Shown here: positions 56,866 through 64,000 of the stretch, one piece after another | How positions within the stretch are numbered: position 1 is the stretch's first letter | Layout of the letters: every line of letters starts with the position of its first letter | Assembly: GCA_016271365.2 (NCBI GenBank) | Contig: CM057453.1 | Coordinates: 1,092,544,001 to 1,092,608,000, forward strand | Length of the DNA stretch: 64,000 bases | Direction: 5' to 3' | Origin: Neoceratodus forsteri | Lineage: Eukaryota; Chordata; Ceratodontiformes; Ceratodontidae | The notes under the pieces: model-generated | What the model was told of the DNA's origin: nothing | The model's input: only the letters and a program-made list of their open reading frames with translations | The model's database searches: none | Made by a program: the position numbers and the translations under genes

Positions 56866-57290
56866 TCTGTTTCTGTCTGTGAGCATTATTCTAGGCACCT
56901 CTCTAACTATTCTAAGTCAATGCCTTCATTTAGTATATAGAAAAGAACAGTAAAAGATCAGGGATTGTGACAGCATACCTCAGAAATCTGACTTCTCTAA
57001 CTTATCTTGAAAGAGTATAGTAAAACGCAGTTACACATCAGAATATAACATTGTCAATGCACACAAATCCTTTTGCATTTGGCTGTACTGAAATGATGCT
57101 TTAAGAGATTAAAACTATCAAACTTTTAAACTGTTCCCCAACGTCAGAGTAACATACTGTTAGTATATTCCAATAATATGGGAAAGTTAAAAACCCTAGT
57201 ACTCGAGTCCACAGAGAGTGTTTCGTAATACAGAAATATGAACGCTCTCTCCCAGTAAAGTTTAAGAAGGTGGTGGCTGTCTCATAAATA
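56866..57290. other. Intron, nothing recognised
   Basis: AT-rich sequence without recognisable repeats before the DIRS-3 terminus. Confidence 0.5.
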
Positions 57291-57772
57291 GCAGTTATGT
57301 AAGAACTTACCATAACAGTAGCTCTTCGAGACACATTCCTGCAATAGGTCTTCACATATAGGACTGCGCCCCCTGGTGTCAGGTCCACACGGCAAACTTG
57401 TAGCTAGCAATCATCAGCGGGTACTGCCCCCAACATTGGGTGACGTGACGTCGGACCAACTACAAAAGGGGTGGTCCCGTGCCCGCCCTCCAATTCTTTT
57501 CCACTGGGGACCTCGAGATAGGAAGCAGAAAAAAGGAGTAACAACTCCTGGGACCCTGTGCCCTGGCTGAGCCAGAGGGATAGACAGGAGAAAGGAAATA
57601 ACTCCAGGAGCTGGGGGATAGGTGGGTGGGAAACTAGATCTACTGCAGGAACCTCTCTCGAAGATCTACTGTTATGGTAAGTTCTTACATAACTGCTATA
57701 TCTTACTTCGAGAGGGTTCCTGCAGTAAGTCTTCACATATAGGACTGAATACCAAGCAGTCCGACAGAAAAT
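57291..57772 (-). repeat. DIRS-3 terminal unit
   Basis: GTTATGTAAGAACTTACC (57,295-57,312) with TCTTCACATATAGGACTG (57,349-57,366) recurs as an inverted/direct pair at 57,645-57,745 around TTATGGTAAGTTCTTACATA, flanked by CTCTCGAAG and CTTCGAGAG. It has the same logic as the DIRS-1/2 ends but unrelated sequence. Confidence 0.65.
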
Positions 57773-58351
57773 TGTTGGGTGATTCCATGATCGGGGTATC
57801 AAATGGGATAGGGAGAGAGAAGCCTGCCCGGTTAGAACAAAATACTTCCTGGACTAATGGTGCACAGGGCCAAGCATGAGGTATATTAGCTGGCAAAGGA
57901 TTGTGAAGGTTCCCCGGACATACTGGTCCTCCTGGGTACCAATTTCATTGAGGGAAATAGTGAGCTAGAGATACAGGCAAGGTTCAGGGAGCTTGCCAGG
58001 GTCTGTCAAGACATAGGAGGCACGATTTCCTTCTCTGAAATCCTGCCGGTGCCAAGGGCTAGTGGAGAAAACACAAGAGGAAGACAAACCAGTGGCTCAG
58101 GGAGTGGTGTGGGGCCAGAGGGTATGGGCTGATGGGGGATTGGGGGAATACCTGGGAGGATTAGGGGCTGTATGCTAGAGATAGGCTCCATCTCAATTTG
58201 GAGGGAAGGGAATTCCTTAAACTGAAAATAGAGGGGTTCGCTGGTGAAAGGTGGGGTTTAAACTTGTGAAGGGGGGAGGGATGGGAGAAAAGGCTGTCAA
58301 GGGGGGGTCCAATAAAGGAAGGACTCTGTCTTCACCTCCCCGGAGAGCTGG

Positions 58352-59176
58352 ATGAATGTGGGGAAAAAGCCGGCTGGTAAGCTGCAGACCAGGGGAAGAC
58401 AGAATCCCCATGGGAACGTGAGCAGGGGAAATGGAAGTGTACGGAAAGGGTGTAAGGTAGTCCTGCTAAATGCCAGGAGCTTGGGCAATAAAATGCCTGA
58501 GCTCCAGGCAATGCTAACTGAGGGAGTGGTGGATGTGGTAGCGGTCACTGAGGCCTGGGCCACCGCAGGGCATGACTGGGACCTGAACCTGGAGGGTTAC
58601 ACCATGTTCAGGAAGGACGGGGGGAGGGAAGGGGAGGAGGGGTAGCAATAGTAGTCTAAAACTGCATTGGCATAGGAGGAGTGGAGGAGGCGGAGGGAAC
58701 TGTGGAGACGATTTGGGTCACCTTGATAATAAGGGGGTGCAAGAGAGTAAATACAGGAGTGGTGTATAGCCCCCCCTGTGCTGGCAGAGGAGCTGGAGGA
58801 GAGTCTGGTGGCAGACGTTGGGAGACACTGCAGACTGGGCAGGGGAAGGGTGGTGGTGTTGGGGGACTTAAACATGCCAGGAAGATTATGGGAGACTACG
58901 ACATCCTCGGTGGCCAAGGAACAGAGGTTGTTGGATGTCTTTCAGGATGCATTCCTAACTCAGCAGGTGGGGGAACCGACCAGGGAGGCGCAGATACTTG
59001 ATATGGTCCTGGCAGACAGTGACCAGACTGGGGGCCTGGAAGTAAGGGACCCAGTGGCGGAGAGCGACCATGCCACGGTCTGGTTCTGCCTGGACCTAGA
59101 AGGGTTAGAAGGCTACACAAAGATGGAGGTAACTGACTTCAGGGGTGGATTTCAAGGAAATGGGAAGGATCCTTAG
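58352..59176 (+). pseudogene. CR1 endonuclease domain
   Basis: Frames 58,352-58,645 and 58,778-59,176 carry VVLLNARSLGNK, VVAVTEAW, LEGYTMFRKDG, then VVLGDLNMPGRLWE, ILDMVLAD and ESDHATVWFCL, the APE endonuclease motifs. A frame change lies between them. Confidence 0.7.
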
Positions 59177-60081
59177 AAGCATTTGGATGGGATTGGGCCA
59201 GACATGGGCTGACAGTAGGTGGGAAATCATCGAGGCGGGGGATGCATGATGCTACCAGCACCTGTGCAAGAGAAAGACGAAAATGCGGTAGGGCCCGAAA
59301 ACCCTGCTGGTGGACCAGGGTGGTTCAGGAGTTGGTGAGGGGAAAGAAGGTGACCTATAGGCATTTCATGTGCTCAAGGAGTGAAAGGGATTGAGGGGAG
59401 TACGATCTGATGCCCAGAAGGGCCACTAGGGTGGTGACAGTGGCTAAGGCAAGGAAGGAGCAGAACCTGGCCAGTGAAATTAAGAGAGGAAACAAGGGGT
59501 TCTTTAGATACATTGGGGAAAAACGAATGGTGAAGGGCAGATAGCAGGATTAAAATAGGGAGGGATGGGCACAAGACCCAGGGGTGGCAGGCTGTGGTAC
59601 TAAATGAGTACTTGCCTCAGTTTTCATCAAGGAAAATGAGGCTGCATCATACATAGGAGAGACAGTGAAGCAGAGGGACCCTTACCGATTGGTGGGTCTG
59701 GGGATGGGGGCATCACTGGCAGGAGGAAGACAAAGCAAGGGGACGAGGTAGCGGAGGTGGAAATCACGGCAGAGAGAGGTGAGGAAGCCCTCTGGTCCCT
59801 TAAGACAGAGAAAGCACGGGGCGGATAAATTACATCCCAGAGTGCTGAAGGAACTGGCGGATGTCCTAGCAAAACCCCTGGTGGAGTTTTTCAGCATCTC
59901 TCTCAGGACAGGGTGGGTGCCCCAGGATTGGAAGGTGGCGCATATAGTGCCTATCCACAAGGGGAGGATCAAGGGAGGTGTCAGGGAACTACAGGCCCGT
60001 CAGCCTGACATTGATGGTGGGCAAGGTGATGGAGGGCATTGTCAATGAGAGGCTACGGGGGATCTGGAAAGGTCGGGGTGC

Positions 60082-60764
60082 GTGGATGATAGAAAGCATG
60101 GATTCGTCACAGGGAAATCATGTCAGACAAACCTTGTGGAGTTCTATGACTGGGTGACGAGTGTCTTGCTCCTGGGTAGACCGGTGGATGTCCTCTTTCT
60201 TGACTTCAGCAAGGCATCTGACTCTGTTCCTCACGGGGGCCTGTTGGATAAGCTGGGAGAAATGGAGGTGGGGAACCAGATGATCAGATGGATAGGCAAT
60301 TGGCTCCAGGGCCTGACCCAGAGGGTCGTGGTTGGTGGGATAGTCTCATCCCCAAGAAGGGTCATTAGTGGGTCCCTCAAGGATCAGTCCTTGGGCCCCT
60401 CCTGTTCAACGCCTATGTCTCTGACATAAGGAAGGGTATCAGGAGTGAGACGAGTCTCTTTGCGGATTACTCAAAACTGGCGGCGGAGGTGGATGGGGAG
60501 GAGGGAAGGGTGGCCCTGCAGGGAGACCTGGAGGTTCTGGAAAGGTGGTCTAGAAAGTGGAAGCTGAGGTTCAATGCAGGGAAATGCAGGGTACTGCACC
60601 TGGGAGCCAGAAACCCGGGCCAAGTGTACACCCTGGGGGGGGGGGAAAGAGTGCTACAAGTCTCGATGGCTAAGAGGGACCTGGGGGTGGTGGCAGATGT
60701 CAAGATGAAAAACTCGGAGACTTGCAGGAGGGCGGTGGCCAAGGCCAACAGGATGCATCGCTAG
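60082..60764 (+). pseudogene. CR1 reverse transcriptase core
   Basis: Two frames, 60,082-60,429 and 60,489-60,764, cover the RT palm: FVTGKSCQTNLVEFYDWV, DVLFLDFSKASDSVPHGG and, later, WSRKWKLRFNAGKCRVLHLG and KRDLGVVADVKM. Between them the catalytic box reads FADYSKL, so one Asp is Tyr. No activity is expected. Confidence 0.75.
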
Positions 60765-61474
60765 AGGGATCACCTCCAGGAGGAAGGAAGTGATACTCCC
60801 TCTGTATAACTGCTTGTTGAGGCCGCACCTCGAGTACTGGGTGCAGTTTTGGAGGCCACACTTAAAGAGGGACACTGAACTCCTAGAGGGGTCCAGAGGA
60901 GGACAACCAAAATGATTTGGAGCTTGGGGGACAGGACCTATGGGGAGGCTGAAAGAGCAAAATATGACACATTGGAAGAGAAGAAGCCAGGGGGACATGA
61001 TGAGGTCTTCAGGTACATGAAGGGGTAAACAGGGGAAGAGCAGTAAGGGTGCTCTGAGAGAGGGGGGCAACTAGAAGGCATGGGTGGAAGCTGGGGGGGG
61101 GAGAGTCAGGGGAGAAAGGAGGAGGTGCTACTTCACTGAGAGGGTGGTGGAGCAATGGAATGTGCTGCCCAGGGGGCTGGTGGAGGCAGAGATGGTGGAG
61201 GGGTTCAAGAGGGGGTGGGACAGGTACATGGGATGGGTTCTGGAAGCAAAGTCCAGTGCAGTGTGAAATATCTGGGACAGGGAGGGGAGAAGCCAGAGAG
61301 GCCGAGGGGGGAAGCAAGGTCAGCTCCCAGGGTGGGGGCTGACCAAACGAGCAGATACGAAAGACCGTTAGGCCTATTCTGCTGGCATTTTAGTATGTTA
61401 GTCTGTTAGAAAATGAAAGAAGTTGGAGACAAGGTTCTGGGAGGAGGAAGATGTCTGCCAACTAAGTGTCTGCC

Positions 61475-61780
61475 TTAAGATAGAAGACCTTGTAAAACTG
61501 CAAGGCTGAAACCAGCTCGATGCCTGGAGGCAATGTTCAGACTGTAATGCTTTGTGAAGGTGTAGATGGAAGACCAAGTGGCCACTGCACAAATATCCGC
61601 AGTGGACACATTCCTGAAAAAGGTGGTAGAAGTGGCGACGCTCCGGGTGGAGTGACCTTTGACCACTCCCGGAAGGGGTTTTCCGTATTTCTGGTAAAAG
61701 TAATGAATACAGTTAGCCAGCCACCTAGAAAAAGTCTGTTTAGTAACAGCCTTGCCCTGGCACTGGGAGGCAAAGGCCAC
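61475..61780 (-). pseudogene. DIRS-3 tyrosine recombinase, HxxR and Tyr block
   Basis: The 101-residue frame has GHSTRSVATS (His43, Arg46) and ATWSSIYTFTKHYSLN with the Tyr nucleophile at about residue 79. With the upstream Arg, all readable catalytic residues of a tyrosine recombinase are present, but they sit in different frames. Confidence 0.8.
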
Positions 61781-61798
61781 AAAGAGTTGGTTCGACTT

Positions 61799-62416
61799 TC
61801 AAACCTCCGTAGTCCGTGAGGTATAGTACCTCAGGATCCCATGCACATCAAGGGTGTGCAAAAGGTATTCCCCCTTGTTGGAATGCTGAGGAAAGTAAAC
61901 TGGCAGTTCAACACTCTGGTTGAGAGTCATCTCTGAAACAACCTGCAGAACCAAGGAAGGATTAGTCCATAGGACCACACGGTCCTTATGGAAAATTAAG
62001 TAAGGTTCTCTACAAACTAGGGCCTGTAGCTCAGAAACCCTTCGAGTTGAAGTGACTGCAACCAAAAACAGTGTCTTCCAAGCCAGGAAGCGCATATCAC
62101 AACTTGCTGCTGGTTCAAACGGGGGCAAAGTAAGTATTTCTAACATAAAATTAAGGTCCCAGGAGGGACAAGGATTCCGGACCGGAGGTTTAAAGTGAAG
62201 GATCCCCTTCAAGAAAGTGTTGGCGACCTCTAGCTGAGCTAGGGTTTTGCCTTCCACAGTTGTTGGTAGGCCGACATCACAGAGAGATGCACCTTCAGTG
62301 AGGAATAACTGAGGCCCAACTCCAAAAGATGTAAGAGGTACTCTAGCATCTGGGAGGCCGAGCAAGAAAAAGGGTCCAAGCTCTTGGCTGTCGCCCATAT
62401 AGAAAATCTCTTCCAT
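61799..62416 (-). pseudogene. DIRS-3 tyrosine recombinase, catalytic Arg block
   Basis: The 205-residue frame contains LTLPPFEPAASCDMRFLAWK and VAVTSTRRVSELQAL, the first catalytic Arg block, then PYLIFHKDRVVL and the segment before the HxxR box. It overlaps the previous frame at its N-terminus, so a frameshift lies between about 62,240 and 62,416. Confidence 0.75.
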
Positions 62417-63009
62417 TTCATGGCATAGGTAGACCTGGTAGAGGGTTTCCTAGCCTCCACCTGGACCTGGGCAACTTGCGTGGAAACCCCATAGCGAGAA
62501 ATCGCTATTTCCACAGGTGCCATGCCTGAAGGTGGAGAGACCTGAGGCTCGGATGGACCAGAGTGCCCTGCTCCTGAAATAGAAGGTCGTGGGAAAGGGG
62601 CAGAGGATTCGGCAGCTCTAGAACTAGTTTGTTGCAAGAGCAGGAACCAAATCTGCCAAGGCCACAGAGGATCTATCAAGATCATGTGAGCACCCTCTGC
62701 TTGTACCTTCAGAAGAACCTTCTGAATGAGAGGAAAGGGAGGAAACGCGTACAGAAACCTCCATGTCCAGGAGAGAGACAGTGCGTCTTGCCAAAAAACA
62801 CCATGCCCGGGAACGAGCGAGCAAAAGCTGGGTAGTTTTGCGTTGTATGGGGATGCAAACAGATCTAGGTCTGGATGACCCCACTGAAGAAATAGGTCTT
62901 CTACTACCTCCTGCTTCAGTTCCCACTTGTGAGCCCTGGCAACTGATCGGCTGAGACTGTCCGCCAGGGTATTGTGAATTCCTGACACGTGGACTGCCGT
63001 CAGGGTCAT
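62239..63009 (-). pseudogene. DIRS-3 RNase H end and recombinase N-terminus
   Basis: The 256-residue frame starts in the RNase H tail (VSGIHNTLADSLSR), passes DLDLFASPYNAKLP and MILIDPLWPWQIWF, and enters the recombinase N-terminal domain (STRSTYAMKWKRFSIWA; LSYSSLKVHLSVMSAYQ). These blocks appear in this order in DIRS proteins. Confidence 0.75.
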
Positions 63010-63093
63010 GCCGTGCTGAACTGCCCAATATCATACCCTCACTGCTTCTCTGCAGCGAGGGTACGACCGAGTACCTCCCTGTTTGTTGAGATA

Positions 63094-63925
63094 TTAGACA
63101 GTGACCATGTTGTCCATCTGGATGAGTAGTGTTCCCGGACGAAGTAATGACTGGAAGGCCTGGAGCGCATAAAGAACTGCTCTTGTCTCCAGGATATTGA
63201 TGTGAAGCTTCTCCTCTGAAGGGGACCAGGAACCTTGCGTCCGGTGACCTCCCAGATGAACTCCCCAACCCAGATTGGAAGCATCCGAGGTAAGGGTTTG
63301 CCAAGGAGCCTGACAGTGGAAGGGGGTCCCTACCAAATGAGGTCCTGCCACCAGAGGAGATCTTTCTGAAGACTGCTGGAGATCATGACCAACTAGTCCA
63401 TGTCGTCCAACCGCTGATCCCACTGGACTCTGAGAGACCACTGGGTAACCCTCATGTGCAGCCTGGCCAGGGGGACCGTTGGGATGGCTGCCGCCATACG
63501 ACCCAAAAGGCGAAGCACTGAGCGAGCTGGAGTCCAACGAGACTTGGCCACCAAAATGGCCTGAGAGACCAGGGTCTCTGCTTGGTCTAGTGGAAGGAAG
63601 GAAGTGGACCACATCCAGCACCGCTCCAATAAATTGGAGGCGCTGGGAGGGTCGCAGCTGGGATTTTGGTAAGTTCACTGAAATTCCCAGGTGGGAAAAC
63701 AGATACAGAGTGAAGGATAGGGAATCCTTCAGGCTGTCTGGAAATGGGGCTGAAAACAGCCAGTTGTCCAGGTATGGGAACACGTACATGCCCCTGAGGC
63801 GAAGAAAACCTGCAACCACCGCTAGTCACTTGGTAAATACCAGAGGTGCCAAAGACAGGCCAAACGGTAGGGCCTTGAATTGGAAGTGACTCTCCTGAAA
63901 GGAGAACCTGAGAAAGCAGCAGTGG
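63094..63925 (-). pseudogene. DIRS-3 reverse transcriptase end and RNase H start
   Basis: LPFGLSLAPLVFTK near 63,850, the active-site region VFPYLDNWLFSA (YLDN at 63,763-63,774) and the RNase H start TSDASNLGWGVHLGG, then LETRAVLYALQAF and QMDNMVTV. The frame 63,094-63,819 is open for 241 residues and ends in a TAA. The 5' part of the RT is absent because sequence after about 63,925 is unrelated. Confidence 0.75.
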
Positions 63926-64000
63926 GCAGGACAGTTATACATACAGGGGAAAATAACGTTTATAAACACAGTGATGTACAGTAAATTCACATGATAAAAA

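Larger units (their letters stand above)
57773..61409 (+). mobile_element. CR1 LINE inserted into DIRS-3
   Basis: Plus strand: end of ORF1 (DRLHLNLEG near 58,190, as in the CR1 ORF1 esterase-type domain), endonuclease (LLNARSLGNKMPEL; TEAWAT; VVLGDLNMPGRL; SDHATVWF), linker (RHFMCSRSE), RT (TGKSCQTNLVEFYDW; DFSKASDSVPHGGLLDKL; FADYSKL) and C-terminus to 61,266. The end is two 8-base tandem units, TATGTTAG and TCTGTTAG (61,394-61,409), a CR1 hallmark. AGAAAAT flanks both sides (57,766-57,772 and 61,408-61,414). The RT motif FADD reads FADY, and other breaks are present. Confidence 0.85.
57291..63930 (-). mobile_element. DIRS-3: different DIRS family, split by a CR1
   Basis: Minus-strand order from 63,930: RT (cut at its 5' end), RNase H, tyrosine recombinase to 61,475, then about 65 bases, a CR1 insertion (57,773-61,409) and the terminal unit (57,291-57,772). 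Joining across the CR1 gives recombinase followed by terminus, the expected DIRS order. It has fewer breaks than DIRS-1/2, with long frames of 241, 256, 205 and 101 residues, so it is probably younger. Its termini differ from those of DIRS-1/2. Confidence 0.75.
56167..64000 (-). other. FKTN: FKTN intron 5' of the exon (continues out of window)
   Basis: This sequence lies upstream of the exon in transcription order. It contains a Penelope-like remnant, DIRS-3 and a CR1, but no recognisable upstream fukutin exon. It would be removed with the primary transcript. Confidence 0.6.

Noticed and set aside
57404..57802. Minus-strand frame of 132 residues as a gene
   Set aside because: It lies within the DIRS-3 terminal unit and partly in palindromic sequence.

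Overview
The window reads as vertebrate nuclear DNA: almost wholly retrotransposon debris inside the introns of one gene, with no prokaryotic-type operons, rRNA or intact tRNA genes. The only host coding sequence I can support is one intact exon on the minus strand at 55,874-56,151. It has an AG acceptor, a GTAAGT donor and one open frame matching the middle of fukutin (FKTN), the Golgi protein of alpha-dystroglycan O-mannosyl glycosylation. Everything else is therefore best read as FKTN intron: about 7.8 kb on its 5' side (to 64,000) and about 55.9 kb on its 3' side (to 1). Such introns, and the mix of DIRS, L2, CR1, Tx1/L1-like, Penelope-like and retrovirus-like elements, suggest a repeat-rich non-mammalian vertebrate. 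An amphibian (caecilian or salamander) fits best; lungfish, tuatara or turtle cannot be excluded. The species call is inference.

Layout. 1-1.5 kb: foldback DNA with a tandem array of tRNA-Glu-like 5' heads and a large palindrome. 1.5-4.0 kb: two LINE pieces. 5.0-8.27 kb: L2 LINE (-). 8.27-13.84 kb: DIRS-1 (-). 14.7-15.1 kb: L1/Tx1 ORF1 remnant. 15.4-19.56 kb: CR1-like LINE (-) interrupted by a Rex1/L2-like LINE. 19.57-20.19 kb: DIRS recombinase fragment. 20.2-23.33 kb: Tx1/L1-like LINE (+) with poly(A). 23.34-27.48 kb: L2/CR1-group LINE (-) whose 3' tail is shared with SINEs elsewhere. 27.6-28.0 kb: end of another DIRS. 28.7-42.03 kb: one L2-like LINE (+) split by three insertions: an LTR element (30.3-35.3), a tRNA-derived SINE (36.17-36.61) and a retrovirus-like provirus (37.43-41.85). 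43.2-45.5 kb: LINE with an inverted block. 45.7-49.0 kb: SINEs and a minisatellite. 49.56-55.42 kb: solo DIRS terminal unit plus DIRS-2 (+). 55.87-56.15 kb: FKTN exon. 57.29-63.93 kb: DIRS-3 (-) split by a CR1.

How the parts relate. LINE reverse transcriptases supply the enzyme for the SINEs, and one LINE visibly shares its 3' tail with three SINE-type ends. DIRS elements use tyrosine recombinases and carry palindromic termini, visible for three families. The provirus keeps both LTRs, primer site, Gag, a protease with a changed catalytic residue and an Env tail, but lacks reverse transcriptase, RNase H and integrase. Nearly all element reading frames are broken. I see no convincing new enzymatic system; the most unusual items are the tRNA-Glu-head array, the pol-less provirus, the LTR element with repeats running past its apparent LTR end, the DIRS palindromic ends and the shared LINE/SINE tail.
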